A DNA stretch of 64,000 nucleotides from Mucilaginibacter gracilis (GCF_003633615.1 NZ_RBKU01000001.1:5084001-5148000), one strand, 5' to 3'; positions 51,728 to 61,605 are shown, numbered from the stretch's first letter. A program made the numbers and translations. The notes: generated by a model not told the origin, from the letters alone.

Positions 51728-52312
51728 TTATGATAAATTACGCTCTTTAAACCAAACCTCATCAGGTTCGGCACTAAAAGTTTGCATCAGGCTAACCAAC
51801 TCGGTTGCATCGGCAGATGTTAATACCAGTTCGCGATTAGCAGGTTTTAAAAAGCGTTGCTCAACCATTACATCCATCTGTTTCAACAAAAAGTCGTAAA
51901 ATCCGTTTACGTTAAGTATGCCAATAGGTTTTTTGTGCAGCCCTAATTGCAGCCAGGTTAGCACCTCAAAAAATTCTTCGAGGGTACCAAAACCGCCGGG
52001 CAGGGTTATAATACCGTCGCTAAGGTCGTTCATTAATTGCTTGCGCTGATGCATGTTTTCAACAACATGCATTTCGGTTAAACCAGTATGGCCAACTTCC
52101 TTATCCATCAAAAAGCCCGGAATAACACCTATTGCTTTACCGCCACGCTGCAAAACAGCATCGGCCATAAGGCCCATTACCCCTACTTTACCGCCGCCAA
52201 ATACTAAAGTTATATTTTGGGAAACCAGCACTTCGGCCAATAAGTTAACGGCTTGTTTTAAAACAGGGTCGCCATTAAAATTGGCTCCGCAAAAAACGCA
52301 TATACTCTTCAT
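51728..52312 (-). CDS. LOG-family (TIGR00730) Rossmann protein
   Basis: A 194-residue protein of the lysine-decarboxylase-like/LOG family, which hydrolyses nucleoside 5'-monophosphates such as cytokinin riboside phosphate. N-terminal SICVFCGAN, GGGKVGVMGLMADAV near 39-53 and the signature PGGFGTLEEFFEVLTW near 101-116 are intact, including the Arg and Glu expected in the active site. Length is normal. Monocistronic; the physiological substrate is unknown. LonelyGuy-like activity is inferred from the motif. Confidence 0.92.
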   Translation of the reverse strand: MKSICVFCGANFNGDPVLKQAVNLLAEVLVSQNITLVFGGGKVGVMGLMADAVLQRGGKAIGVIPGFLMDKEVGHTGLTEMHVVENMHQRKQLMNDLSDGIITLPGGFGTLEEFFEVLTWLQLGLHKKPIGILNVNGFYDFLLKQMDVMVEQRFLKPANRELVLTSADATELVSLMQTFSAEPDEVWFKERNLS

Positions 52313-52449
52313 TTAATTAGTTCATTAGCCATTAGTTAAATGGTTATTAGTATGTGCAAACGTAGCAGTATTATTAATTAAAAATGTAAAAAAACTATTA
52401 AGAATGTAATACCAATAAATTAGCAACTAGTAAACTAACGGCTGGTGAA

Positions 52450-53013
52450 CTAATTTAACGCCGGGTTTTCGGGAAAGTTAGCAATATGGGCATAACGCTG
52501 GCCAAGGCCAACCACGGCGCTTTTCCACAACGATTCTTCGTTGTTATTAAATAAAATATCGGGGTTAATTAAATTGGCAACAATCCAGGTATCTTCTTTT
52601 AATTCGCCCTCAAGCTGCCCCTCGCTCCAGCCAGAGTATCCTACAAAAAATCTAATCTCGGTATCATTTAGCTGGTAGGTATTAACCAGCTCTTTCACTT
52701 GTTCAAAATCACCGCCCCAAAAAATACCGCTGCATATTTCTATTCCGTCGTCAATTTTTTGCGGACAGCGGTGTACAAAATGAAGCGTGTTACTACCCAC
52801 GGGGCCGCCCTTAAAGAGCGGAAATTCGGAATACGATATTTCGGGAATAATATCACCCAATAACATATCGCTAACTTGGTTAAGCACAAAACCCATTGCG
52901 CCTCCGGCAGAAAATTCGGCTATTAAAATAACCGAACGCTTAAAATTAGGATCGAGCATAAACGGTTCCGAGATCAATAATCTCCCTGCCGCCGGCGAAA
53001 TTGAACTAAGCAT
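52450..53013 (-). CDS. YqgE/AlgH family protein
   Basis: A 187-residue member of the YqgE/AlgH (UPF0301) family. The N-terminal GRLLISEPFMLDPNFKRSVILIAEF and GAMGFVLN, then KGGPVGSNTLHFVHR and FFVGYSGWSEGQLEGEL (about 125-141) are the conserved blocks. No enzymatic activity is established for the family. It is followed by about 130 bases before LOG and is divergent from pdxH. Confidence 0.93.
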   Translation of the reverse strand: MLSSISPAAGRLLISEPFMLDPNFKRSVILIAEFSAGGAMGFVLNQVSDMLLGDIIPEISYSEFPLFKGGPVGSNTLHFVHRCPQKIDDGIEICSGIFWGGDFEQVKELVNTYQLNDTEIRFFVGYSGWSEGQLEGELKEDTWIVANLINPDILFNNNEESLWKSAVVGLGQRYAHIANFPENPALN

Positions 53014-53146
53014 GTGTATGTATATTTGGTGCTATTTACGCTTTTTTAATTAATTAGTTAACGTATATAAGTAAAATTACAATATACGGTTTTAGTTTTG
53101 ACTAAAAATAAAATAAGCCGATAGCAATTTTGTAACTTTGCCCGCA

Positions 53147-53794
53147 ATGAATCGCGATATTATACAAAACTTAAGGGTAGACTACAGTTCGGCTTCTTTA
53201 TTGGAAAAAGATGTAGTTGCCAACCCTATTAACCAGTTTGAGAATTGGTTTAAAGCGGCTGTTGATGCTAAAGTAAACGAACCCAATGCCATGACACTGG
53301 CTACGGCAACCAGCAATGGCCGACCGTCGGCCCGCATCATGCTACTTAAAGATTTTCACCAGGAAGGTTTTATATTTTACACCAATTACCTGAGCCGCAA
53401 AGGTAAGGAGTTGGCTAAAAACCCTTTGGCAGCATTGTTGTTTTTTTGGCCCGAGCTTGAGCGCCAGGTGCGCATTGAAGGTACGATTGAAAAACTAAGC
53501 CGTGAAACATCCGAAAAATATTTCAATACCCGCCCAAAAGGCAGCCAGGTTGGTGCAGTGGTTTCGCCGCAAAGCCAGGAAATTGAAAGCCGTGAGCTTT
53601 TAGAACAAAAATGGAACGAACTTGAAGCTGTTTATGCCGAAACTGCGGTGCCAAAACCTGCACATTGGGGCGGTTTTATTGTAAAGCCCACACTAATTGA
53701 ATTTTGGCAAGGCCGCAGCAGCCGCCTGCACGACCGTATTTTGTATAAACGTACCGATAAAAAAACCTGGAAAATAGTACGCCTTGCTCCATGA
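53147..53794 (+). CDS. pdxH: Pyridoxamine 5'-phosphate oxidase
   Basis: 215 residues from the ATG at 53147 (MNRDIIQNLRVDYSS). FMN-dependent oxidase that converts pyridoxamine/pyridoxine phosphate to PLP. Conserved blocks: NAMTLATATSNGRPSARIMLLK (about 44-65), FYTNYLSRKGKEL (about 79-91), VRIEGTIEKLS, WGGFIVKPTLIEFWQGRSSRLHDRI (about 178-202). A TAACTTTG box ends 6 bases before this ATG, which fits a -7 promoter element and a near-leaderless mRNA, though no good -33 box is visible. The stop overlaps nuoC by four bases. Confidence 0.95.
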   Translation: MNRDIIQNLRVDYSSASLLEKDVVANPINQFENWFKAAVDAKVNEPNAMTLATATSNGRPSARIMLLKDFHQEGFIFYTNYLSRKGKELAKNPLAALLFFWPELERQVRIEGTIEKLSRETSEKYFNTRPKGSQVGAVVSPQSQEIESRELLEQKWNELEAVYAETAVPKPAHWGGFIVKPTLIEFWQGRSSRLHDRILYKRTDKKTWKIVRLAP

Positions 53795-54288
53795 TTTTTG
53801 AGGATATTAAAAATATACTAATAACAAAATTTGGCTCCGATATAATTGTTGGTGAAGAAACATCGGGCTTACAGTGGGCTTTGTTAATAGCGCCGCAAAA
53901 TATAACTGCCGTTTGCCTTGAACTGAGGGATAACCCGGCAACGTATTTTGATTTTTTATCCAACCTATCGGGAGTTGATTATGGTACTGCCGAAAACCGG
54001 TTTGGGGTAGTGTACCACCTGGCATCTATCCCCTACCATACGCAGCTAACCTTAAAAGTTAGCTGCACCATTAACCCTGATGCCGATGCGCTGCCAACCT
54101 GCCAAAGTGTATCATCGGTATATAAAACTGCCGAATGGCATGAGCGGGAAGCTTACGACATGCTGGGTATTTTTTTTAAAAACCACCCCGATATGAGGCG
54201 CATTTTATTGCCTGATGACTGGGAGGGTTTTCCATTACGGAAGGATTATGTGGAAGCGGAAGAATATAAAGGCATTAAAATAAAATGA
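53791..54288 (+). CDS. nuoC: NADH-quinone oxidoreductase subunit C
   Basis: A 165-residue subunit of respiratory complex I. The signature EWHEREAYDMLGIFFKNHPDMRRILLPDDW (about 110-139), with FPLRKDY near 143, is typical of the 30-kDa subunit, which forms part of the hydrophilic arm with NuoD. It is translationally coupled to pdxH (ATGA overlap). nuoA and nuoB are not upstream, so the complex I genes are split at this locus. nuoD follows after a palindromic repeat of about 97 bases. Confidence 0.95.
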   Translation: MIFEDIKNILITKFGSDIIVGEETSGLQWALLIAPQNITAVCLELRDNPATYFDFLSNLSGVDYGTAENRFGVVYHLASIPYHTQLTLKVSCTINPDADALPTCQSVSSVYKTAEWHEREAYDMLGIFFKNHPDMRRILLPDDWEGFPLRKDYVEAEEYKGIKIK

Positions 54289-54294
54289 CAAAAG

Positions 54295-54391
54295 TGTCAT
54301 TGCGAGCGATAGCGTGGCAAACGCACGGAAGCCGAGCCGACATACAAAACGAGCAAGTATCCGTGCGATTGCTTCGTACCTCGCAATGACA
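54295..54391. repeat. Interspersed palindromic repeat between nuoC and nuoD
   Basis: TGTCATTGCGAG at 54295 is mirrored by CTCGCAATGACA ending at 54391, and CGCACGGA by TCCGTGCG inside, so the whole unit folds into a long hairpin. This arrangement of ends (GTCATTGCGAG ... CTCGCAATGAC) is a known dispersed repeat form in Bacteroidota and other bacteria. No other copy is in this window. Confidence 0.8.
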
Positions 54392-54418
54392 AAATAGATC
54401 GAACATCCGAAATCCGAA

Positions 54419-55603
54419 ATGTATAACGAAGGACTCGAAAACTACCGTAAAAAAATAGCCAGTGTGAAGGCTGATGAAATGGTGCTCAATATGGGTCCGC
54501 AGCATCCGTCTACGCATGGGGTTTTGCGTTTGGAGTTAATTACCGATGGCGAAATAGTGCGCGAAGTTATCCCGCACATGGGTTACCTGCACCGCTGTTT
54601 TGAAAAACACGCCGAAATGTTAACCTACCAGCAAACTATTCCGTTTACCGATAGGATGGATTACCTGGCCTCAATGAATAACAGCCATGCCTGGGTAATG
54701 GGTGTTGAACGCATGATGGGGATTGATAAAGAGATCCCCAAACGGGTTGAGTACATCCGCGTGCTGGTTTGCGAAATGAACCGCATCGCATCGCACTTAA
54801 TTGCCATTGGCACTTATGGTATTGATATTGGTGCCTTTACCCCTTTTTTATGGTGCTTTAGGGATAGAGAGCATATTATGGGTATGCTGGAGTGGGCTTC
54901 GGGCTCGCGCATGCTTTACAACTATATTTGGGTTGGCGGCTTGTTTTACGATTTGCCTGTTGGCTTTGAAGAACGCTGCCTGGAGTTTATTAGCTATTTT
55001 AAGCCCAAGATGGTTGAGTTAAATCAACTATTAACCGATAACCAGGTGTTTATTAACCGCACCGCCAATGTGGGTATACTACCTTTAGATGTTGCTATTA
55101 ATTATGGATGCAGCGGCCCTATGCTGCGTGGATCGGGCTTAAAATACGATTTGCGGCGAATAGATGGCTATTCGGCTTATCCCGAACTGGAGTTTGATAT
55201 TCCGGTTGGTACCGGATTGATGGGAAAAGTTGGCGATTGTTGGGACAGGTACAAAGTGCGGGTTGATGAGATAGAACAATCGCTTAAAATTATGGAACAG
55301 TGTGTAAACCGCCTGCAAAAAGAATTGAAACGCACTCCCGATTTTGACCCCAGGGCCAAACTTCCGCGAAAGCTTACACCAAAGGCCCAGGATTTTTACA
55401 TTCGCGCCGAAAACCCGCGCGGCGAATTAGGTTTTTACTTTATAGCCGATGGAAAAACCGAAAAACCTTTCCGTGTAAAATCGCGCGCACCGAGTTTTTG
55501 TAACCTATCGGTATTGTCCGAAATATCAAAAGGTGTACTCATTGCCGATTTAGTAGCCATTGTAGGCTCGATAGATTTTATGCTCGGCGAGGTTGACAGG
55601 TAA
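54419..55603 (+). CDS. nuoD: NADH-quinone oxidoreductase subunit D
   Basis: A 394-residue 49-kDa-type subunit of complex I that contributes to the quinone site. NMGPQHPSTHGVLRLELITDGE (about 24-45), HMGYLHRCFEK, RMDYLASMNNSHAW, LVCEMNRIASHL, and C-terminal DFMLGEVDR with its conserved end are all present. Full length. It follows nuoC after the palindromic repeat, which may weaken co-expression by folding in the mRNA, and it is followed by a terminator. No nuoE-N genes lie after it in the window. Confidence 0.96.
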   Translation: MYNEGLENYRKKIASVKADEMVLNMGPQHPSTHGVLRLELITDGEIVREVIPHMGYLHRCFEKHAEMLTYQQTIPFTDRMDYLASMNNSHAWVMGVERMMGIDKEIPKRVEYIRVLVCEMNRIASHLIAIGTYGIDIGAFTPFLWCFRDREHIMGMLEWASGSRMLYNYIWVGGLFYDLPVGFEERCLEFISYFKPKMVELNQLLTDNQVFINRTANVGILPLDVAINYGCSGPMLRGSGLKYDLRRIDGYSAYPELEFDIPVGTGLMGKVGDCWDRYKVRVDEIEQSLKIMEQCVNRLQKELKRTPDFDPRAKLPRKLTPKAQDFYIRAENPRGELGFYFIADGKTEKPFRVKSRAPSFCNLSVLSEISKGVLIADLVAIVGSIDFMLGEVDR

Positions 55604-55627
55604 AATATTTTATACTCACCAAAATAA

Positions 55628-55662
55628 AAAAAGCCATCCCGGATAACCCGGAATGGCTTTTT
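55628..55662. terminator. Bidirectional terminator between nuoD and sprF
   Basis: AAAAAGCCATCCCGG and CCGGAATGGCTTTTT with a 5-base loop and one mismatch. It has A/T runs on both sides and sits between convergent genes. Confidence 0.88.
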
Positions 55663-55681
55663 GCTTGATAAGCAATATCGT

Positions 55682-56575
55682 TTATTTCAATTTCGAAAGG
55701 TTTATCTTTAAGCTAATTTCAAAATCGCCACTGCTGTATGAGTTTAATGACGAAGTGTTGGTTGTATAAAAACCAAGTATTGAGTAAGCGGCAAAGCTAT
55801 ATCCCACACCAAAAGTTGCACTTTTTGAGGTGTGATAAAAACCCTGTAAGCTAAATTGCTCGTTATTAAAGGCAACGTTTGCACCAGCGTCAAAAATATT
55901 ATCGTATCCTTTTACCTGGCGGTAAGCAGCTTTTGGTTCTACGCTAACATTGGCGGGGTCAAAAAACTTATAGCTTACGGCGGTAAAAAAAACTTCTCTT
56001 TCTTGCAGGCTGCCATTGTCTTTAAACAAATAACGCAGGTTTGGTAGTGCTCCTTGCACGGTTAACTTGTCGCTGGTATATGCCACACCAAAATCGCCGT
56101 CAAATGATGTTCCTTTGCTGTTATAATTAGCCAGGGTAGGGTCGCTTTGGTCGCCAAAAACCTGGTCGATATTTAAATGGTTATCAACCACACCTGCCGA
56201 TAAACCAAAGTTTAATTTTTGGTTGTCGCCGCTTAAAGGCAAATGGTATGCATACGTAACCATAGCCCTTGTTTGCCTAAACACGCCCGATAACTGGTTG
56301 GTTAAATTAACACCCAAACCTACCTTATCCATTTGGTACTCGGCCGAGGCGGCTTGCGAATTTTGCGAACCGTTAACACCCAACTGTTGTTTACGGTAAT
56401 CAACATTAACATTAAAGCCGCTGTTTAGCCCTGCCATTGCAGGGTTAAACAGGTATTGGTTTTGGTAATATTGCGATGAAAGCGGGCTTACCTGCGCCTT
56501 TACTGTTGTAACACCGCAAGTAAGTAAACCTATAAAAAGGGCCGCGGTTAACTTATAATATGTATTTGATCTCAT
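55682..56575 (-). CDS. PorP/SprF-family T9SS outer-membrane protein
   Basis: A 297-residue outer-membrane beta-barrel with a signal peptide (cleavage near VKAQVS, residue 28). The start of the mature form, PLSSQYYQNQYLFNPAMAGLNSGFNVNVDYRKQ, is the PorP/SprF signature. These proteins help type IX secretion by attaching type B (gliding motility-associated) C-terminal domain proteins. The neighbour 18 bases upstream has exactly such a domain, so the two are a matched pair in one operon. Confidence 0.94.
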   Translation of the reverse strand: MRSNTYYKLTAALFIGLLTCGVTTVKAQVSPLSSQYYQNQYLFNPAMAGLNSGFNVNVDYRKQQLGVNGSQNSQAASAEYQMDKVGLGVNLTNQLSGVFRQTRAMVTYAYHLPLSGDNQKLNFGLSAGVVDNHLNIDQVFGDQSDPTLANYNSKGTSFDGDFGVAYTSDKLTVQGALPNLRYLFKDNGSLQEREVFFTAVSYKFFDPANVSVEPKAAYRQVKGYDNIFDAGANVAFNNEQFSLQGFYHTSKSATFGVGYSFAAYSILGFYTTNTSSLNSYSSGDFEISLKINLSKLK

Positions 56576-56593
56576 TTGCTTTCTTTAATTTTT

Positions 56594-59500
56594 TTAGTCT
56601 CTAACAACGCTTATAACACCTTTGTATGGTACACCGGTACCTAAATCAACTACATAAATATAGGTTCCCTGAGGTAATGGAGATCCGTTATAGTAACCAT
56701 TCCAATCGTTATTGTAACCGGTTTTTGAGTATACCAATTTGCCGGTTTTATCATACACCTTTACGGTATTGGCCGGGTAAAGATCAATATTACGGACAAC
56801 CCAAATATCGTTTTTACCATCGCCGTTAGGTGTAATTACATTGCTTGTTTCTAACGATTTTGCCAAAACAACCTGTATAGTAATGCTTTGGGTTGTTGTA
56901 CAGCCGCCGGCGTTAGTTGCTGTTACTGTATACGTAGTTGTAGCGCTGGGGCGTATGGTAACTGATGCATTGGTAAGCGAACTAATTATGGTTGAGTTAG
57001 CCGTCCAGCTATAACTGGTGCCACCGGTTGCGGTTAGGGTTGCATTACTGCCTTTTGAAACCACATTCCCGTTAGCATCGCTGGTAATAGTTACCACAGC
57101 CAACGAGCTTACCGTAATTTTAAATGTGCGGGTGTAAGTATCAATACCACCATTTGCGGTTCCGCCGTTGTCTTTAACGGTAACAGTTACATTGGCCACA
57201 CCGCTTGCGCCCGAAGCAAGTGTATAGTTAATTTGTGCCGTTGACGATGTTAAAGGCAATACACCAAATTGTGAAAATAAACCAGGGTTATCTGACGTTG
57301 CAGAAACAATAGTAGTTTGAGTTGATTCGCCTGCCGAGATACCTGTTAATGGTATAGTTTGCGCTGTTGCTGTATAACATAAAGCAATATCGGAGATTGC
57401 TGCAAGTGTTGGTGCTGAATTTACACCAGTACCGGTTAAAGTAACCGTTTGTGAAGCTGCACCTGTACTTACTACTGATATAGTACCATTGGCTGAACCA
57501 ATGGTAGTTGGGGCAAATATAACGTACACCGTTTGTGGGTTAGCAAAATCTGCTGCGGTATAGGTTAACGTAGTACCATAAGTGCCGGTACTTGTTTTAG
57601 AAATGCTATAAGGTGCAGCAGTTGTTAAAATGGTAGCCGCAGTTATATTAGCACCAGTTATTATAAAGCTTTGTGCTGCCGAGGTTGTTCCAGAACCCTG
57701 TGCAAAAGTTAAAGCTGCAGGAGCCACAGTTAACGTAGGCACACCAAGGCCGGTACCTGTTAATGTAACTGTTTGAGTTGCGGCACCTGTGCTGGCATTA
57801 GTTATTGTGCCATTGTTAGCTCCTACCGTAAGTGGGCTAAATTTAACTGTAACAGTTTGGGCCGAAGCTAAATCGGTAGTTGTATAGGTAAGCGTACTTG
57901 CAAAAGTAGTACCGTCTTTAGATATGGTGTAAGGACCGGTAGCGGTAAGTACTGTATTTGCAGTTAAATAAACACCCGATAAGCTATAGGTTTGTGTTGA
58001 AGTAGTATTAATTACACCGCTAAACGTTAATGTTGTTGGTGTAGTAGTTGGCGTTGTGGCTACAGTTAAAGCAGGTACGCCAACACCTGTACCGTTTAAT
58101 ATTAAAGTTTGGGTATTACCGCTTGCCGTTGCAATAGCCAATGAGTTTGTATTTGGCGTAGCTGTACCAACTAAAGTTGGACTAAACTGTACGAATACTG
58201 TTTGAGCACCTGCACCTGTAGGAAAATCGGCCAGGGTATAGGCTAAACTTGTACCGTAGGTTCCGCCTGCTGTTTTTGAGATAGTATATGGCGCAGTTGC
58301 AGTAACAGTTGTGGCACCTGATATATTAGCACCTGTTATGATAAAGCTTTGCGATGCCGATGTTGTATTTACAGTTGCACTGAAAGTAAGAGCAGCAGGG
58401 TTAAGCGTTACAGCCGGAACCGGGGCAGCTACTGATATACCTGTTAAGGCTACTGGCAGCACTACTGCACCTGTACCGGTTGTGGTATTGGTTATACTTC
58501 CAGCCAATGTACCAATGGTTGCAGGTGTAAATTTGATATAAACCGATGGCGCAGTAGTTGCGGTTAACTCGGCAGCTGTGTAAGTTAAATCGGTAGTTGC
58601 AAAAGTTGTGTTATCTTTTGATATCAAATACCCTGTGCCTGTAACATGTACTGTAGTACTACCTACCAAATTAACACCTGATAATGCGTACGATTTTACA
58701 GCCGAGGTAGAAATAGTTTGATTACCAAAATCAACGGCGGTAGGTGTAGTAGCCGGAGCTGTGGTAGCGGTTAAAACCGGAATAACGCCAGTACCTGTTA
58801 TTGTTACCGTTGGCAGCGTAGCTACCTCGGTATTGGTAAAAGTAATGGTTGAGTTTGCGGCACCTGCAGCTAAAGGGCTAAATTTAACCGATACGGTTGG
58901 CGCAGTGGTTGCAGTAAGTTCGGCAACCGAGTAGGTTACGCTTGCTGTATATGTTGTACCATCTTTTGATACCGTGTAAGGAGCCGTTGCGTTTACCGTA
59001 GTAGTTGCAGTTGTAAGTGTTGAACCGCCTAAAGTAAATGTTTTAACCAATGTAACTCCTGCATTAACGTTACCAAAGGCCAAAGTTGTTGGCGTAGCTG
59101 TTAGCGTTGGCAATGCAACCACATTAGTACCTGTACCATTTAGTATAACACCCTGCCCTATTGCGCCGGTTGTGGTAATGCTAACGCTACCAGTTGCTGC
59201 GGTAGTGGTGGTTGGTGTAAATTTAACCGATATGGTTTGTGCAGTAGCTAATGTTGCAGCCGTAATAGTTGCCGTTGTAACGTAGGTTGTACCACCATCA
59301 ACCGAAATGGTATACGGCGCGGCAGTTGTTAACGTTACCGGTGCTGTTAGGCTACTTGCTGATAAAGTGAATGTTTTTACCAAAGTACCCGAATTTACCA
59401 AAACTGTTGTACCAAAGTCAATTGATGAAACTGAAGTTGTTAAGGCCGGTGGAGTAGTTGTTGTAACAGTTGCTGTTGTTTGTGAATTACGAGGTACAAT

Positions 59501-61528
59501 GTTTGCAATGCCTGTTTCCAAAACAAAATCTGTTGAGTTAACATTGGTGTCGTATCCGTTACCGGCAGTTGCATCTGAACCACCCGGTGCCAATGTAGCG
59601 GCTGTTGATGATGCATTGGCCAACCTAATATCACCACCTGTAGCACTCATTGCAGGGGCAGACCCTGTTAAAGATGTTGTTGTCGGTACAGCAGGATTAG
59701 CTAAAACGAAGCTTTCATTATAATTTACTAATCCCCAGCCTACAAAATCAACAATATTTGCTGTAGATAACAGTAGCGGCGGAGAAGTTGCTGCGGTATT
59801 GGGAGGCGTACCGTTTAACACAGTTGTGCTATTACACAAAGCAAGTTTACCTGCACCTGCACCCAGGTTAAAATTGTTTACTATTCCAACAGTGGCCAAA
59901 TCGGCCGTTACTGGCAGAGCAGCCCCAACCGTTACAGTTTGGCTATTGGGTTGTTCTTGCACAAGGTAGTAACCATGTGATTTTATAACCGTACCAGCCG
60001 GGAATGTGGTTTGACCGCTGAACGCTCCAACTCCAGCTGCCGATTGATACTGAAGTGACCATGTACTCAAATTAACATCGGCGCTTGTTGGGTTATATAG
60101 CTCAATAAAGTCCCAGTTATATATAGCACCGCTGTTACCACCAGCCGTATAAAGTTGACTAATAACTACGTGATTAGCAATTGAATTTCCACTACCGGTA
60201 GCTGTACCGTTTAACGATACTGTTTTACTTGTAGCTCCGGCACTTGCTATAGTTATAGTACCTGTTGGTGTGCCTGCCGCTGTTGGCGCAAATACCACCG
60301 ATAACGTAGGAGATGTTGTTGCCGCAAGTTCGGCAGGTGTATAGGTTACTAAAGTACTGTAATTAGTACCATCCTTTGATATTGCGAATGGTGCTGCAAC
60401 GCTTACTGTTGTGTTAGTGCTTAAACCCACGCCCGATAAGGTAACAGATTGTGCTGTAGAAGTTGTACCCACAGCCTGGCTTGTAAATGTTAAAGTGGTT
60501 GCACTTGCAGTTAAAGTGGGTGTAACACCTGTACCTGCCAAACCTACATTTTGTGTGGCAGCACCTGTACTTGTTATAGCTATATTACCTGTTGTAGCTG
60601 TTGTTGTGGTTGGGCTAAATTTTACCGATATGGTTTGTGCGGCAGCTAATGTAGCGGCAGTAATAGTTGCCGTGGTATTAAAAGTTGTACCACCATCAAC
60701 AGAAATACTGTATGGGTCGGCGGTGGTTAAAGTTGCACCGGCTGTTAAGTTACTTCCTGATAAAGTAAATGTTTTTACTGACGAACCGTTAACACCTGTT
60801 GTCGCGCCAAAATCTAACGAAGTTGGCGTTGCTACCAGGGTCGGTGTTGATGAAACGGTTGTTGTTGAACCATTAAAAACCACATTATCTATACTAAAGG
60901 TACCGCCGCCTGCAGTTCCATTAGCATTTATTCCATAAAAACGAATCGTTACCGGGGCTGTTAGGTTAGCAAAGGCGGTGGCATCAAATGTAATTGTACT
61001 ACCATTAGTAGCGCCAGTGGTTGCGTCTGTTATTTGAAAAATATTAGTTGCAACAACGCTTAGTGCCGCACTAGTAGGATTAATTGATGCGGCAAGATTA
61101 CTATTGTAGCTATCCAAACTGCTGCGTACTGCATATTGCCTTATCCCTGTGGAAGAACGTTGTACGGTAAAGGTCATTGTTGTTAAAGTCAGTTTCGCCG
61201 CATTTGGGGTTAACGTTACCGAATAGTATTTAGTGGTGTCAATAGAACCGGTAAATGCGTCGGAGCCGGCGGTTGCTCCCGGGGGCCATTTGCTAAAACT
61301 AAATCGGTTACCTGCACTGGAGGAAGTAGAAAGTGTTGATGCAGCAGTAAATAAACCGCATGTAAGCCCAGGAATACTGGCGGGTGTAGCACCCGTTGGA
61401 TCAGATTGCCCCGATGCCACAACAAAACTACTAAAATCGTACGTGGCTGTAAAAGCTTGCCCGAAACTGAGATTGCTGACTAACAAAAAAAACAATGAGA
61501 ACACAAAATAGAGTAACCTTTTTTTCAT
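56594..61528 (-). CDS. Repeat adhesin with lamin-tail and T9SS type B domain
   Basis: A 1644-residue exported protein (signal about 1-23). The N-terminal beta-sandwich covers about 30-220. About twelve Ig-like, choice-of-anchor-D-type repeats of roughly 80 residues (TTTPTLTFSG, TAAPYTISKDGTTY, VKFSPT) occur in two blocks (about 230-440 and 680-1370). A lamin-tail-like domain lies between them (about 445-600; VVISQLYTAGGN ... WDFIELYNP). Two more Ig-like domains precede a type B gliding-associated C-terminal domain (about 1560-1644; ITPNGDGKNDIW, YDKTGKLVY, GTYIYVVDL). Thr, Ser and Ala dominate. Likely a cell-surface adhesin secreted by T9SS with the adjacent SprF. Confidence 0.9.
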   Translation of the reverse strand: MKKRLLYFVFSLFFLLVSNLSFGQAFTATYDFSSFVVASGQSDPTGATPASIPGLTCGLFTAASTLSTSSSAGNRFSFSKWPPGATAGSDAFTGSIDTTKYYSVTLTPNAAKLTLTTMTFTVQRSSTGIRQYAVRSSLDSYNSNLAASINPTSAALSVVATNIFQITDATTGATNGSTITFDATAFANLTAPVTIRFYGINANGTAGGGTFSIDNVVFNGSTTTVSSTPTLVATPTSLDFGATTGVNGSSVKTFTLSGSNLTAGATLTTADPYSISVDGGTTFNTTATITAATLAAAQTISVKFSPTTTTATTGNIAITSTGAATQNVGLAGTGVTPTLTASATTLTFTSQAVGTTSTAQSVTLSGVGLSTNTTVSVAAPFAISKDGTNYSTLVTYTPAELAATTSPTLSVVFAPTAAGTPTGTITIASAGATSKTVSLNGTATGSGNSIANHVVISQLYTAGGNSGAIYNWDFIELYNPTSADVNLSTWSLQYQSAAGVGAFSGQTTFPAGTVIKSHGYYLVQEQPNSQTVTVGAALPVTADLATVGIVNNFNLGAGAGKLALCNSTTVLNGTPPNTAATSPPLLLSTANIVDFVGWGLVNYNESFVLANPAVPTTTSLTGSAPAMSATGGDIRLANASSTAATLAPGGSDATAGNGYDTNVNSTDFVLETGIANIVPRNSQTTATVTTTTPPALTTSVSSIDFGTTVLVNSGTLVKTFTLSASSLTAPVTLTTAAPYTISVDGGTTYVTTATITAATLATAQTISVKFTPTTTTAATGSVSITTTGAIGQGVILNGTGTNVVALPTLTATPTTLAFGNVNAGVTLVKTFTLGGSTLTTATTTVNATAPYTVSKDGTTYTASVTYSVAELTATTAPTVSVKFSPLAAGAANSTITFTNTEVATLPTVTITGTGVIPVLTATTAPATTPTAVDFGNQTISTSAVKSYALSGVNLVGSTTVHVTGTGYLISKDNTTFATTDLTYTAAELTATTAPSVYIKFTPATIGTLAGSITNTTTGTGAVVLPVALTGISVAAPVPAVTLNPAALTFSATVNTTSASQSFIITGANISGATTVTATAPYTISKTAGGTYGTSLAYTLADFPTGAGAQTVFVQFSPTLVGTATPNTNSLAIATASGNTQTLILNGTGVGVPALTVATTPTTTPTTLTFSGVINTTSTQTYSLSGVYLTANTVLTATGPYTISKDGTTFASTLTYTTTDLASAQTVTVKFSPLTVGANNGTITNASTGAATQTVTLTGTGLGVPTLTVAPAALTFAQGSGTTSAAQSFIITGANITAATILTTAAPYSISKTSTGTYGTTLTYTAADFANPQTVYVIFAPTTIGSANGTISVVSTGAASQTVTLTGTGVNSAPTLAAISDIALCYTATAQTIPLTGISAGESTQTTIVSATSDNPGLFSQFGVLPLTSSTAQINYTLASGASGVANVTVTVKDNGGTANGGIDTYTRTFKITVSSLAVVTITSDANGNVVSKGSNATLTATGGTSYSWTANSTIISSLTNASVTIRPSATTTYTVTATNAGGCTTTQSITIQVVLAKSLETSNVITPNGDGKNDIWVVRNIDLYPANTVKVYDKTGKLVYSKTGYNNDWNGYYNGSPLPQGTYIYVVDLGTGVPYKGVISVVRD

Positions 61529-61586
61529 AAAGTATTGTTATTAAGACGTTATTTACTTAATTAAATCTCCTGCCAAGGAGTGTTAA

Positions 61587-61605
61587 GAGGCTATTTAACA
61601 GCCTC
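61587..61605. other. Hairpin in the adhesin 5' region
   Basis: GAGGCT and AGCCTC with a 7-base loop, between the endonuclease stop (61657) and the adhesin start (61528). No T run; it may be mRNA leader structure or a weak terminator. Confidence 0.4.

Noticed and set aside
56594..61528. Ig-like repeat DNA as a possible CRISPR-like or satellite array
   Set aside because: Repeats are coding, about 240 bases long and diverged, without unique spacers; no CRISPR array was seen anywhere in the window.
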